Shown here piece by piece: positions 1 through 11,179 of a stretch of DNA of 64,000 nucleotides. Positions within the stretch are counted from its first letter, which is position 1, and every line of letters starts with the position of its first letter. A program made the translations under genes and the position numbers. The notes beneath the pieces are model-generated. The model did no database searches and was not told where the DNA came from. It saw only the letters and a list, made by a program, of their open reading frames with translations. The DNA lies in the NCBI GenBank assembly GCA_030323885.1, contig CM059193.1, forward strand, positions 77,775,447-77,839,446, read 5' to 3'. Origin of the DNA: Branchipolynoe longqiensis. Lineage: Eukaryota; Annelida; Polychaeta; Phyllodocida; Polynoidae.

Positions 1-289
1 ACAATCTCCACCTCTGCCTTTCAAATCTAACTGGTCTCTTCTCCTCATGTATATGGGCATTATCAAATGATTAATTTGCTGGTTATCAATCTCAACATTA
101 GATCCATGTCTATACTAACATTCAGCACACAAAAATAGCTACAACGTAGGAAATACTATATTGGTAAAATCATGGTTTTATGCAAATTCAATATAAATAA
201 TCAACACCATTAGTCCTTGTCATTGACAGTTCAGTCACCATATCAACAACTGTCTGCTCAGAGTTTGTAGATATACACTAAATGGCTAG
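1..289. other. no feature recognised
   Basis: AT-rich sequence with no readable exon, repeat head or RNA gene that I can support. It lies downstream (in gene orientation) of the last visible astacin exon, so further 3' exons may lie to its left. Confidence 0.4.
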
Positions 290-1297
290 ACTCCATATGA
301 ATCGGTAGAGGGCTTTCCGTGCGGAAGGTCGGGAGTTCGAGTCCCAGCCGAGTCAAACAAATAACTTACACAATAAACAATGACTTACAGAATTAATACT
401 TGTCACAACCTAGTCAGGCACTAGGCATTAATCGGATAGGACAAGGACTGGCTAGCGCAGTATCATAATAATGTGACAGTGTGGGATATCGGGTCATGGT
501 AACGGCAGCCTTGTTTCCCAGTGGGATAGCACTATTAAGCTAATACCCCTGTCACACTACGACGTAACGAGCCAACGTGAGCCTAACGTGGTCATTTTTC
601 GTCATTACGTTGGGTTACGTCATGATGACGTCATAATGACGTTAGAATGACGTCGAGCTACGTCACATTACGTCGTGTTACGTCGAGTTACGTCAAGGTT
701 TTGGACATGTTCAAAACTTTCCACGTAGCTCGAACGTAAGGGTTTACGTTCGCCGTACGTTCTGTTCACGTTCAGTGAACGTCAATGACGTTAAACGGAC
801 GTTATTCCAACGCTGCTCACTTGTTCAACTACGTTCAACTACGTTCCACTACGTTGACCCACATTAAACCGAGTGCAAATGCCTACGAGGCTTAATGGGA
901 ACGTCAGGAGAACGTCAGGAGAACGTCAGGAGAACGTGCATTCAACGTACGTTCAACGTCTCATGACGTGGCTAACGTCACATAACGTTCTTCTGGCGAT
1001 GGAATAACGTTCATAACGTTCCGTGAACGTAGTGACGTTGTCCTCTCTCGTTGAATGACGGTATCACTACGCTTTACCGACGTTACGTTCTCGTCCACTA
1101 CGTTGCATCCACGTTCAACTTCTGCCCAAATTTGCATACTACGCCGAGAAGTTCAACGTTCTTCACGTTCTCCCTACGCTGACGTCATTACGTCGTAGTG
1201 TGACAGGGCCATAAGTCGCCATGAGTGCGCACTGTCACAATTAAATTGGTACCCTCCCGATATGCCCTTAGATGTTGCTAGGACATAAGACAAACAA
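290..1297 (+). mobile_element. tRNA-derived SINE (family A), split by a MITE
   Basis: The 5' part carries a tRNA-like B box followed by the family hallmark GAGTCAAACnAATnACTTAC. The 3' part (from 1212) carries the hallmark AGTCGCCATGAGTGCGCACT and ends near GTTGCTAGGACATAA. The two halves are separated by MITE M1 (544-1211). Many copies of this SINE, about 300 bp when complete, occur in both orientations throughout the window. Confidence 0.75.
544..1211. mobile_element. MITE M1, ACGT-iterating, TAA target site
   Basis: Terminal inverted repeats read CCCTGTCACACTACGACGTA inward from both ends, with flanking TAA at 541-543 and 1212-1214. The interior is a dense field of ACGT-centred words (AACGTT, GACGTCA, TTACGTC), including a run of GAGAACGTCAG units at about 897-935. 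It has no coding capacity. The 3-bp A/T target site and the TIR core point to a Harbinger-like non-autonomous element; that family label is inference. Confidence 0.8.
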
Positions 1298-1419
1298 CAA
1301 ACACTCAACCCCTCGGTCCCACAACTTCCGGTGTAGGCAGTAAACACTCAGCTCACGAGCCCACCTTGCATTTTTTATGGCAACTTCTGTACATGTTTGC
1401 TACTTCAGAACTGACTTAC

Positions 1420-1547
1420 TCATAGAGACTTGGAGTTGGAAGCCTTCGACGGACTGCCTGCCTGTGAATGACTTATGAACGGTGTAGGCGATAATCAACT
1501 CGTTACTTTCAAAAAATACATTATCTGGGAAAACATCCGAACAGTAT
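1420..1547 (-). CDS. astacin gene exon 12: end of CUB domain
   Basis: The acceptor GTTGCCCACAG lies before 1547 and the donor A|GTAAGTCAG after 1420. The exon enters in phase 2 and leaves in phase 1. It encodes YCSDVFPDN then NELIIAYTVHKS and ends EGFQLQVSM. It supplies the fourth CUB cysteine, the N-x-L strand and the closing GF-x-x-x strand. This is the last exon found in the window. Confidence 0.8.
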
Positions 1548-1724
1548 CTGTGGGCAACACAAGAACAGAGTACATGCGATTAGAGGAAATACAACCAGGG
1601 CGTGCCGATGGACATTATATATGCGCCAGCAATGGAGTACTTCGTAGATGACTAAATCACAGAAAGGTCTGACTTTTTCTTAGAAGTACTACAGTTCTTA
1701 GATGATAGATTGGCTAGTTTAGGA

Positions 1725-1868
1725 GTCTGCACTGGCCTCTCGGGAAAGGAGCCACATGGACAGGTATGCGCGGATAGAGTGATGACATCAGGGAGCATAT
1801 GTGGCATAATGGTTCACACACTAGCCCGAAATCCAAGAGGTGTATGTTCGAATCCTGATCTAGGCGTA
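1725..1868 (+). mobile_element. tRNA-derived SINE (family B)
   Basis: The sequence matches 59030-59170 along its length, from CTGCACTGGCCTCTCGG to the B-box-like GTTCGAATCCTGATCTAGGC. The tRNA-like part spans about 1792-1864. Copies are diverged. Confidence 0.6.
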
Positions 1869-2125
1869 TTTTCCCCATTTTTATTATCCCCATCGAACGA
1901 CACCAGTAAGAAAGAGTATGTAAACTTAATATTGCATTATCCAATGGGAAATTACTATTTTCAAAATCAAAAACCCTCATCCAGATTTAAAGCTATGTAT
2001 CCAAGTTATGTGCTGATGAATTGTCATTATACATTTCATTAGAGAGAGTGGGGTAAGGGGCATTGTAGAAACTTTAAAAAATCTAAATGTGAAGTTATCG
2101 TGTTGGTCACAGGAACGCCCCTTTC

Positions 2126-2438
2126 AGAGCTGCATAAGTCCGATAAAAGCATAAAATTGTAAAAACGAAAACAATTATCTAGATTTTCTATAAATGCATA
2201 TCTAACTTAGATAATGATGCACTTATTCATCATATGTTGCCATATAGAAGGGAATGCTGAGTCAATTTAATAGAATCTGTTACCGCTGAATCATATGGTG
2301 TCAGAGCTTTGGAAGCCTTGCTAACAATAATTATTAATAAGTTGCTTCAAACTAAAGTAAGTTAGATAATACCCATCAAGCTAATATATTTATCTCAGAA
2401 AATGACAGAAACTCAAAACCACCTGACTATGCAACTTT
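2126..2438. mobile_element. MITE M10 copy a (GCATAGTCCGAT termini)
   Basis: The imperfect inverted termini read AG(A)GCTGCATAAGTCCGAT at the left and the complement of CTGACTATGCAACTTT at the right. The same ends are found at 59552-59914, and a right end alone occurs near 6795-6830. The right end lies 16 nt inside the intron after the exon 11 donor. Confidence 0.55.
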
Positions 2439-2454
2439 ATGTGTATGCACTCAC

Positions 2455-2582
2455 CTTTGGGAAACTTTATATGGATTGTTTGGATCGATCAGCGTCAGCC
2501 ACTGACTGACACATTGGTCCCCGGTAGAGGGCAGTAGTTCAAACTTGAGGGCGTGCACATTTAGTGTAGTATCAGGAGGACC
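2455..2582 (-). CDS. astacin gene exon 11: middle of CUB domain
   Basis: The acceptor CATTTCTTCCAG precedes 2582 and the donor AAG|GTGAGTGC follows 2455. Entry is phase 0 and exit phase 2. The product begins GPPDTTLNVHALKFELLPS and contains GDQCVSQWLTLID, which matches the third CUB cysteine and the following hydrophobic strand. Confidence 0.8.
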
Positions 2583-2689
2583 CTGGAAGAAATGCATTCA
2601 ACAATCAACAAGTTAAATTCCAGTTGAATATCGATTTATTATAGATAGAGTTGGATGGCTGTCATGTGTGATAAGGGGTCAATGAAATG

Positions 2690-3023
2690 TAAGTTTGTTT
2701 TATTTAACGACGCCTCTAGAGCACATTGGTTTTTATCATCGGCTATTGGACGTCAAACATATGGTCATTCTGACATATGTCTTTGGAAGAAACCCACTGC
2801 CACCACATAGCCTACTCTTTCCGATAAGCAGCAAGGGGTCTTTTATATGCTCTTTCCCAGAGACAGGAGAGCACATACCACAGCCTTTGATGAACCAGTT
2901 GTGGACCACTGGTTGGAACAGAAAATAACCCAAACTGCAAATGGGTCCACTGAGCAGGATCGATCAGATAATCCACAACTTCACAGGTGGACACTCTACC
3001 GCCTGAGCTATGTCCCGCTCCCA
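2690..3023 (+). mobile_element. molluscan-type SINE with reverse tRNA-like end
   Basis: The body includes CTCTAGAGCACATTGG, ATCGGCTATTGGACGTCAAA and TCTTTTATATGC. The 3' end, GAGCTATGTCCCGC, resembles the complement of a tRNA head. From memory this body is widespread in gastropod and bivalve genomes; a repeat-library match would confirm it. A truncated copy lies at 36800-36965. Confidence 0.7.
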
Positions 3024-3035
3024 TCAATGAAATGT

Positions 3036-3290
3036 ACCGAGGCGGTGGCAGGATTGATAGAGAGCGGAAGGTTGGGAATTTGATTACCAATTGAGTTAAA
3101 CCAATCACTTACAAAATTGATATTTGTCACCTCCTAGCCGGTGTTAGGATAGGTAAATGACTGGTTAGTTCAGTATCAGGATAACGTGACTGAGCGGGAA
3201 ATTGAGTAATGGTGCCGGCGGCCTAGACTACCAGAGGGGCAGCATTATTACGTCGCCATGAGTGCACATTGTTACAAGTGGGTATCGGGA
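3036..3290 (+). mobile_element. tRNA-derived SINE (family A)
   Basis: A diverged copy with GAGTTAAACCAATCACTTAC, then a TCAGGATAACGTGACTGAG block, then GTCGCCATGAGTGCACATTG. It abuts the LINE tail that starts near 3290. Confidence 0.65.
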
Positions 3291-4016
3291 AGGCCCTTAT
3301 GCAGTCACAGTAAAGGATGTTCCATGGCATCACCAAACCATAAGTGGCTGGCCACCAAACCCTTAGCCTCAGTTTCCCCCACTTATTTGTTGCTGTTCCT
3401 CCATTGTTTCATGTCAACCACCTACAATGACAGTGACAGTTCAAATACAAATGGAATAGTTATATCCAAATACACTAGGGTTGACCCTACTGCTTCACTG
3501 GCCAGAACTGGTCTAATGTGTTACTAACAACTCCACCCCAACAACAGAACTCATATTGATGTCAGGTGACTATCAACACTAAAACAACAAACTGCAAATA
3601 GCAAACTCACATAACTAACCACTATAGGGTAACACTAGAATATTCCTAGCAAACTAACATTTATATAAAAATTATGTCCAACTGACCAGACCCTACATTA
3701 GAACGTTCTCAACTTTACCAAATGAATACAGAAGGTAACTTCTGCTTACATCCCAAATACCATGAAAATATTCACATCAAAATGACTAATATTGATGTAG
3801 TCATATTATACTACTCTTGCCATATTGCTAGGCAACTATTAGAATGTCATTGTGTTATATGCTGCAAATTGTGTATTGAACAGTTATCGTTTACCTTACT
3901 CTGTATACCATATTTGTGTAAACAATCCTGAATTGAAAAAATTATCACTGGAAGATCAGTGCTTCAGCACTGACAAAAAAACTTATTCAGGAGAATAAAC
4001 ATATTTACCACACAAA
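3290..4016 (+). mobile_element. LINE 3' tail (family L-A), copy 1
   Basis: The sequence matches 31720-32466 and 50150-50885: GGCCCTTATGCAGT near the start, a long non-coding 3' region, then TTATTCAGGAGAATAAACAT with an AATAAA signal and an A-rich end. The 50-kb copy shows that this is the end of a reverse-transcriptase ORF plus its 3' UTR. Copy 1 is truncated at its 5' end. Confidence 0.65.
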
Positions 4017-4070
4017 ATATATAAAAATAGAATTCTGCTTGTGATATATCGATATAGATCAGCATCCTAC

Positions 4071-4195
4071 CATGATCTGCCAAGCACAGGAGAATTCCTC
4101 GCTCCTTTTTGTTATGGCTGCATAGCTGGGCATGGTCACTACGGTTGATAGTTTCGCTGGTGACAGTGTTATAAGCTGGTTCTCAGTGCCACACT
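4071..4195 (-). CDS. astacin gene exon 10: start of CUB domain
   Basis: The acceptor TTCAATTTCAG precedes 4195 and the donor ATG|GTAGGATG follows 4071. Entry is phase 1 and exit phase 0. It encodes CGTENQLITLSPAKLS and ends SEEFSCAWQIM. The first CUB cysteine and the conserved C-x-W pair are present. The exon is too short and too interrupted to appear as a long open frame; it was found by looking for the phase-compatible missing part. Confidence 0.8.
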
Positions 4196-4292
4196 CTGAA
4201 ATTGAACACGAAGAACTGTGACAATTCAAATGTAACTGTTAAGTTCAAAGAGGCACTGTGATGACCACGACAAATTATACATATCCACATGC

Positions 4293-4795
4293 ACCGTATA
4301 TACTCGAATATATTATAAGTCGAGGAAATTTACACCAAAATAACCTCCTATTCTGACATCATCTTATATTTGTCATACCCCCCGAGGGAGCATGGATGGC
4401 ACAAGGACGACATCTTGTGGCAAGATGAGTCTGACCCCATATCTCAATCAGTCACACAATGCTGGTACTGAGCAAACCAGTCCTTACTGTATCCTGTCAC
4501 CATGTAGAACCAGGGCTATTTAGTGACAATTGTCAATTTTGCAAGTCATTGGTTTGATTCAGTCAAGGTCAACCTATTGATTTCCCGCACAGGAAGCTAA
4601 CCAGTGCACTTCCTGATTCCGTCATCCTCATCTGGTGGGAGATCATATGTCTTAGTATGAATGAAGTTTACTTTGGCAGTAAATAAATTGAAGCTCGACC
4701 TATAGTCGGGTTAGGCCTGATTCCAGCTATTTACTTAAAAAATACTCCTCAGCTTATACTCGAAGTCGACTTAGTTATATCCGCATATATACGGT
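4293..4795. mobile_element. MITE M9 (ACCGTATATA termini) containing a SINE fragment
   Basis: The left end ACCGTATATACTCGAATA and the complement of the right end ACCGTATATATGCGGATA are inverted copies, with AAGTCGA blocks internal to both. A reverse fragment of SINE family A occupies about 4440-4640. I could not fix the target-site duplication. Confidence 0.55.
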
Positions 4796-5039
4796 AGTAT
4801 GATAGAATATTAAGCAGTTATTGCACGATATAGGCCTACCGATATGCCTTCTGCGCAAATCGAGAGACTCAATGCTAAAATTAGAGCAACTTTTGTGTTT
4901 TAGTACATTCATTTATCAAGCAAGCGACAATTTCAATTGTGGACAATTGGTCTTCCTAATTCCACTGCTCCTTGCTTTATCCTAAGAATGCTGAACGCCA
5001 GGGTAGATAGCAACAATTATCGTTTCTTAAGTCATTGGT

Positions 5040-5420
5040 TTGCAATTAGTGAATCTGATAAGAAAAATGTTCCCTACATATCATTAGGCTATATCAGATA
5101 ACAACCTAAGATAAATAAATAAGACGCAATTGTGAGTTACAATTAATTCAATCTGACTATAGCAAAATGTAATCCATGAATCTGATAAAGTACTTCCTTG
5201 CAATTCATGATATTAAACTAGAGCAAAACGCAATTAGTTAATCTGATTAAAGAATCTTCCCTCCAAATCATTATATCAGGCTATGGCTGAACATACTTTA
5301 CTAATCTGATAAAGATATGATTTACCATCTGTTATATTTGGCTAGAGCAAAAGGCATTTGCTGAATGCATACAGGGGCATATCTGATTCTCTGTAAAACA
5401 TATCAATTGCTGAGTTGTTT
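5040..5420. repeat. degenerate tandem repeat, about 65-80 bp unit
   Basis: Repeated blocks read gnAATCTGATAAAGnnnnTTCC...ATATCAGGCTA...AGAGCAAAAnGCA. Four to five decayed copies are recognisable. The function is unknown; it lies in the intron between the EGF and CUB exons. Confidence 0.5.
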
Positions 5421-5809
5421 TAACAATGCATCTTGAATAAGTATGAAAATTACAGTGATAAATGTCTCCCAAGATTGGAACAAATTGAGTCACTATTATA
5501 TAACTTTGACATCACCTGTCCTGTGGCCATATATATATGCATGTGAAATGCTTACATGTAGGCCTATGCATACAATTAGGCATACATGTATGCATACAAG
5601 TAGGGATGTGTCTGATTCAAGGTAAATATTTCAATTGCCGATTTATTGTAGCAATGTATTTTGCATAAGTATGAACTTTAATTTAGCATAACATTGGTTG
5701 TTCAGCTGGAAGATCACCCCTTGGGGAAGCCATACAGTCAGTTACCTAACTACATGTTTGTGGTTAAATAACACTCAACCCAACTAAATTTCGTGAATCT
5801 TATAGTGGC

Positions 5810-6192
5810 CAAAGACCCTATAATACTAAGACGTCTCACTCAGCATGTATTGTGTAATCAAAATGATCAAACCCACCACTTGGTGTGCTGGCTGTTCTCT
5901 TGGTTAAACAGGTGCTATAATATATGTGTAAATGTATATATGACTGTGAAAGATGTGTGATGATGGCGATGCTGATGATGATGCTGATGATGATGTGTAT
6001 TTGTTCATAGCAATTTCATATTGATGTGTATTCATATTCACCTATCTCATGTATAATATAATTGTATGTGTTTGCATGTGAAACACCAACCAGCAGCTGG
6101 GCTGATCAAACCCACCACAAGGTGGCACTGCAGAATTTACATTACCATGGGAGAGATAGGGAGTGAGCCGTCTTAGTATTATAAGGTCTTTG
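5810..6192. mobile_element. MITE M7 copy a, 383 bp, 7-bp target duplication
   Basis: The ends read CAAAGACCCTATAATACTAA inward from both sides, continuing into a GACG-CTCACTC block. Flanking TAGTGGC is present at 5803-5809 and 6193-6199. The second copy at 58396-58778 is also 383 bp. There is no ORF. The 7-bp target (8 bp if one terminal base is ambiguous) suggests a hAT-like mobiliser, by inference. Confidence 0.85.
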
Positions 6193-6208
6193 TAGTGGCT
6201 TTACTTAC

Positions 6209-6346
6209 TAGCTGTATCAAATGGCGTTATAGTGTTGCACTCTGGGTCGTCTCCTTCAAAGGGTGATGGACAGATGCATTTCGTGCATGAGCTAGGATTA
6301 GGATATCCACCATGCTTACAATCCAGGGAAGCAGATTGACATGTAT
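6209..6346 (-). CDS. astacin gene exon 9: EGF-like module
   Basis: The acceptor TTTTTTTCTGAAG precedes 6346 and the donor GCTA|GTAAGTAA follows 6209. Entry and exit are both phase 1. The split codon G|AT joins exon 8 exactly. The product has TCQSASLDCKHGGYPNPSSC followed by C-x-C-P and a last cysteine in DDPEC, a six-Cys EGF-like pattern typical of modules following astacin domains. It lies 16 kb from exon 8, across the nested-element intron. Confidence 0.85.
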
Positions 6347-7015
6347 CTTCAGAAAAAAAGAAACATATGCAAATATGCAAAACCAAGTAAGACGTATTCG
6401 GACCTCCAACTATGACAGTTTTTGACACTCTCCTGAGTTCAGCTTCGTTAGGCACATTTGAAATAATTTAAACTAATTAGATACAACATGTGTAAAGAAT
6501 TTGAAAACAGAAGAAAAGCATGAACTTTGGGAACTAATTGAAGTGTTCAGGCACAGAAATTGACAAGTCCATTTGTGTTATTTTCTGTTAAATATAATTT
6601 ATTGTTGTGCTTTCCAGTTAAAGTCTATCAATTTCAGATTGAGTAGCGAATTACCGAGGGAATGTGGCAGCTTCAGCACAAAGACGGATTTGATTATCGT
6701 AATGATGACAGTTTCAGTTCAAACTGGGTAGTCATTGTGAAAGTAGATTATAATGACCAATCTAATATATTTAACTCAGAAAAATGACAGAAACTCAAAA
6801 CTATCGGACTATGCAACATTATGCACAAGAAATAAGTCTCAGATATGACAAAAATTGCCCCTGGACATATTGTTTCTAATGGTATCAATGTACTGAATTA
6901 TTATTCATGAATAGATTTGTCAAAAGAGTAAATGTAGTCAGGATTGGATATACATATATATGTTGGCCTGGTCAACATAAATAATTCATGAACGAGGTCA
7001 TGCGCACTACTTTTG
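6347..7015. other. intron sequence with no clear feature
   Basis: There is only a right-end remnant of MITE M10 near 6795-6830. The rest is AT-rich with no readable domain. Confidence 0.4.
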
Positions 7016-7267
7016 TCACAAGACTACCCTCTCCACTCACTTCGACGCACACAGCTCTCGGGTACAGTCGCTTCAGACTTCGTTCCCCTGGTTTCTATGC
7101 AAGACCACGTCCAGACTAATAAGTGAGTTCACTTACATTATTCCTCCAAGGAAGAAGAAAAGGGGCCGCCCCGCACAGTGTACAAGCTAGCGCAATTGTA
7201 ATAAGGAGGACGCCTCGGAGGAGCGCAAGAGTTGTGGCAGCGGCTTTAGGCGCGGGACAGGCCCCTA

Positions 7268-7681
7268 GATAAAGGATTCACCCGGTACTCGCAGTACACA
7301 GGTGAAGACCAGCCTTATATAAAAACGGTAAAAAAATCGGGCTAATGAAATGAGTCTTTACGAGAGCCTAATTTCACAATCTAAGAAGCAACATTTATCC
7401 TTTGTATATGTCTTCATATTTCCCCGCTACGTTTGAGTTGACAAATATAATAAACCATCTGTTTTAATAAGATTTAAAAGTGAAATCGACGGCGTTCTAT
7501 GGCCGCAATCTTGTCTTTTTGCATTCTCTCCCATTTCACCAACTCTGTGCCGATATAAGTAACCATTTGACACTGGAGCCAGGCATTGTACTTCCTGTTC
7601 CATACTAAAGCTATTTTCGCCCGTATTTACAGTATCTTGTCTTTCACCCGTGTACTGCAAGTACCGGGTGAATCTTTTATC
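7268..7681. mobile_element. MITE M8 copy a, TA target site
   Basis: The inverted ends read GATAAAGGATTCACCCGGTA and onward through CTCGCAGTACAC, with imperfections on the right. TA flanks it at 7266-7267 and 7682-7683. The second copy, 55067-55452, lies in the opposite orientation. The TA target suggests Tc1/mariner-type mobilisation. Both copies keep a related readable tract running inward from one end. Confidence 0.8.
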
Positions 7682-8126
7682 TAACACCCCCCCAGTTTGT
7701 GCTAGAGTGGGTCCGGCTGCATTGTCTCATCCAGTCTGATCAACATCGACGGTTCAGGACCTACCGGACCCTGAACTACCGGAACTTTGTATGAAATGCA
7801 ACGTGAAAATCTACTCAGGAATCGAGAATTGTCGTTAAGGGTAGCAGACCTGGAAAGAAAACGGCGGTACCAGTGACACCGCCTCACCCGGTCCCGCCCC
7901 CTGCCTCATCACCAGGTTCACCGGTGGTGTTGCCCCCACCGGTTGTGAAAGTACGTCTGAACCCTTTGACTTCTGGATGCTGAATGCTTTATTCCCCGTC
8001 CAGGGGTCTATACCTCGGCACACTTAGTCATGTGATGTCATCTCATTTGCATATATTACAGATGTGTCTAGACATCTAGACATCTAGACATCTAGACGTC
8101 TAGACGTCTATTACGCATATATCACA

Positions 8127-8866
8127 TCCCCCCTCAAAGTATTTCTGAGACATGAAACGTTTCAAAATCCCCATAAAAACATACCAGGTTTTCTCATTCA
8201 TCATACAGTAATACAATAAAATATACAAGCACTTAACTTGAGTGAGTAGGCGTAAGTAAGTAAGTAAGTTAAACCACAGGTTTAGCGAGTGTCCGAGTGC
8301 ACTATGGCACTGAAGTCCTTTGAACTGTCCAGCTGCTTAGCCTCCACAAAACAATTACCATCACTAATAACTAGTCCATACCAATATTATGATGGAATTA
8401 TATATCAATATCAGTGGCCTGATATCCGATGCTTGCATCTCGGTGCTCCGTGTTCACTGCTCGCTGCCTCACCTGTTGCTTAGCTGGCCTGACGTTCTGC
8501 GCATCTTCATCCTGGCCGTTTTCATTACAGCCGTTTGTCTCTGTCGACGATCTGTGCATCTGTGCTTCTTGGCATCTGTGCAGTCGTGTCTGTGCCTCTG
8601 GGCATCCATGCATCCGTGGGCCATCTTTCCAGGCATTTGTACATTTGTGGGCCACCACTTCGGGCCCTGTCCTCCAATCTGTCCATTCAGATATGGCATT
8701 CTGCTTGCTTGTCTGTGGTAGAGCAAACTCACAGTAACTTGTTAATGCTGCTTCATTTGGTTACCAGGGAGTTGCTGCCTGGTGAACCACAGCTATACGA
8801 CACTGTCTTTGTTGGTAGCCTGAAGCAATGGGCCTAAAATCACCATTTCCTCCACATCTGACACCA
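8127..8866 (-). other. internal region of the TRIM-like element
   Basis: About 740 bp between the two LTRs. It carries a biased tract (8530-8640, repeated CATCTGTG and GGCATC words) and several overlapping frames of up to 110 codons, none with a recognisable domain. I do not call a protein here. Confidence 0.5.
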
Positions 8867-9004
8867 TGTGAATGTACAACGTCTGAACCCTTTGACTTCT
8901 GGATACGGAATGCTTTATTCCCCGTCCAGGGGTCTAGACCTCCGGCACACTTAGTCATGTGATGTCATCTCATTTGCATATATTACAGACGTGTCTAGAC
9001 GTCT

Positions 9005-9119
9005 TGTAATGGACGTCCTAACACCGTGATTTCTGTAACGTAACTCTTTATTTGGAATGGATTCTTGTGATGTCACACGGTCTTGGATCGGGGGTGTTCG
9101 GATACACACATACATTACA
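9005..9119 (-). repeat. 3' LTR of Gypsy A
   Basis: It is bounded by TG and CA in minus orientation and preceded by the polypurine tract TTAAGGGGAAGG (complement of 9120-9131). It contains AATAAAGA-type sequence (complement near 9050), consistent with a polyadenylation region. Confidence 0.85.
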
Positions 9120-9892
9120 CCTTCCCCTTAACAATCAATACCGTTTTAATGACGATTAACATGCTTACATTGACTAACCTCCTTACGCCCTCTACAAGTT
9201 ATCTGATCCAAATGAATCCCGTGAATATGATTAATACAGCAATGCCTTAATAATAACACTCCTTAACTATTCTTTCTTTTAGTCTTAGCCACTCTAATTA
9301 CTATTGATATCAACAGGTTATTCTCGTCCTCTCTATAGCAAATGCTATATGTCATATCTCCCTTCTTTACATGACAATGCAAACTGCATTGTAAATCACA
9401 TGGAAACTGTCATTCTTATCATACTACATTATATCTATATGTGTTTCCTCAGTTTACGAAGATAACTATTAACATCTTAAATGGGGAACTATTATACATG
9501 TAATATCATACGAGATACATCTTAGAAAGTAACATAGTGAATACGTATTACGGGTCAGTTGTCATTTCTTATGTGTACATTTGTTATGTCCCTTCTTTAT
9601 ATGAGCCGTATTACGAGCGTAGTCTTATTTACGTAACGTTGTATGCTACTTCTTATTCAACATGGTATTTGTGAGTATCAACAGATAACGGTCCAGTACT
9701 AACATGTACTTGACGGTTATGATATATCTAACATATTAAACAGATTATTAACACATTTGGGCTTATCGTCATTAGTAGGCAATGTGACCTACACGTCTTG
9801 GTATCGTCTGAGCACTGTATTAAGTAAGTTCTGGAACAATCCGTCACATTCACACATTGCGTACATACATAGACAATGGGTAAACCTAGACA

Positions 9893-11179
9893 TTAATAAC
9901 CTAACCGAACAGTAGGCCGAGATACTCTACCATACCGTGTAGTGTAATTTGAATAATTTCGTTTCTGAAGGGGTTCGAGTTTAGTATGGTTGTCAGTCGA
10001 TCGACGAGATCGATTAATGGTTTCTTTACGGCAACCGTAGATACATTTTCTGCTACGCCGTACTACATGGTCATGGTCATTTAGTATCTCGTAATCCCTT
10101 GGGTAATTTCTGTCGGTATGCACAATTGTCTCTTTTTTCCATTCATTGTTGTGGTCCTTGTATCGGACCTTATCCCCCTTATTTAACAAAGGTTGTTCCT
10201 TACCTGCCCGTTTGTCATAGTACACTTTTTGTAATGTTTGTTTTTGACGAAACTGCAGTATCCTAGATGGTTCTGCTTTTGCAGCCAAATCACGGTCTAT
10301 CACCAGAATTTTACTCCTTAACTTTCGTGACATCAGCAGTTGCGCTGGCGATGCGCCAACGCCATCTAGTGATGTGTTTCTGTAATTGAGCATGGCGATA
10401 TTGACGTCACCCCTGTCCCTAATACATTTCTTTATTATTCTTTTAATTGTCTGTACATACCGCTCAATTTGGCCATTGCTTTGAGCATGCATTGGATTTG
10501 TGTATGCTGACTTAAAACCATATGCAACAGCAAATTTGTTAAATTCTTCGCTTGCGAATTGAGGGCCATTGTCCGAAACAACTACATGGGGTATGCCGTA
10601 TCTTGCAAAGGTTTGTTGTACGGCCTCAATAACCGCTTTACTAGATAAATTCACCAATTCTATGAAGTCAGGGAACTTAGAGTAGTAGTCAACAATAAGA
10701 ATGTAATTTTTACCCTGTACATAAAACAAATCTATTCCAATCTTATGAAACGGTACATTTGTGAATGAATGGTTTATTAGTGGTTCTTTTGGCTGTTCTT
10801 TTCTAAATTCTTGGCATACGTCACATCTTGAAATTTTGTCTTCCAATTGACTACTGAAACCAGGCCAAAACACACTGTCTCTGGCTAGCTGCTTACATTT
10901 CATGACACCCAAGTGGGATTCATGTAATTTTATTAACATATTGGGCTGTAAGAGTTTCGGTATTATTATTTGTGTCCCTTTTAATAATAATCCGTCATAC
11001 CATGTTATGTCATGCCTATAAGTAAAGTAAGGTTTTACATCATCATGAACCTGCAGTTTATTTCTAGGCCAACCGTTCAATGTTAAATTCTTCACTCTGC
11101 CTAGGGTCTGGTCCAAATTGGTGTATTCCCTGAGTTGTTGGATATTATCAATAGTGACCCCTACTGATGCCACCGACAA
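9893..11179 (-). CDS. Gypsy A integrase (C-terminal part of pol)
   Basis: A 428-codon frame containing the integrase zinc-binding region (LHESHLG followed by CDVC), the catalytic core (D in KIGIDLF, D in SDNGPQF, E in NGQIERYVQ) and a basic C-terminal tail. It catalyses insertion of retroelement cDNA. It was originally continuous with the RNase H frame at 16341: reading upstream from 11179 to 11266 gives KGSNLYFADTL followed by one in-frame TGA at the position where related elements have Ser, then the foldback insertion. This pol is therefore inactive for two separate reasons. The first ATG of the frame is not a natural start. Confidence 0.9.
   Translation of the reverse strand: MSVASVGVTIDNIQQLREYTNLDQTLGRVKNLTLNGWPRNKLQVHDDVKPYFTYRHDITWYDGLLLKGTQIIIPKLLQPNMLIKLHESHLGVMKCKQLARDSVFWPGFSSQLEDKISRCDVCQEFRKEQPKEPLINHSFTNVPFHKIGIDLFYVQGKNYILIVDYYSKFPDFIELVNLSSKAVIEAVQQTFARYGIPHVVVSDNGPQFASEEFNKFAVAYGFKSAYTNPMHAQSNGQIERYVQTIKRIIKKCIRDRGDVNIAMLNYRNTSLDGVGASPAQLLMSRKLRSKILVIDRDLAAKAEPSRILQFRQKQTLQKVYYDKRAGKEQPLLNKGDKVRYKDHNNEWKKETIVHTDRNYPRDYEILNDHDHVVRRSRKCIYGCRKETINRSRRSTDNHTKLEPLQKRNYSNYTTRYGRVSRPTVRLGY

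Noticed and set aside
8389..8737. Overlapping 86-110 codon ORFs on both strands
   Set aside because: They lie in the internal region of the TRIM-like element over a CATCTGTG-rich biased tract; no domain and both strands are open.
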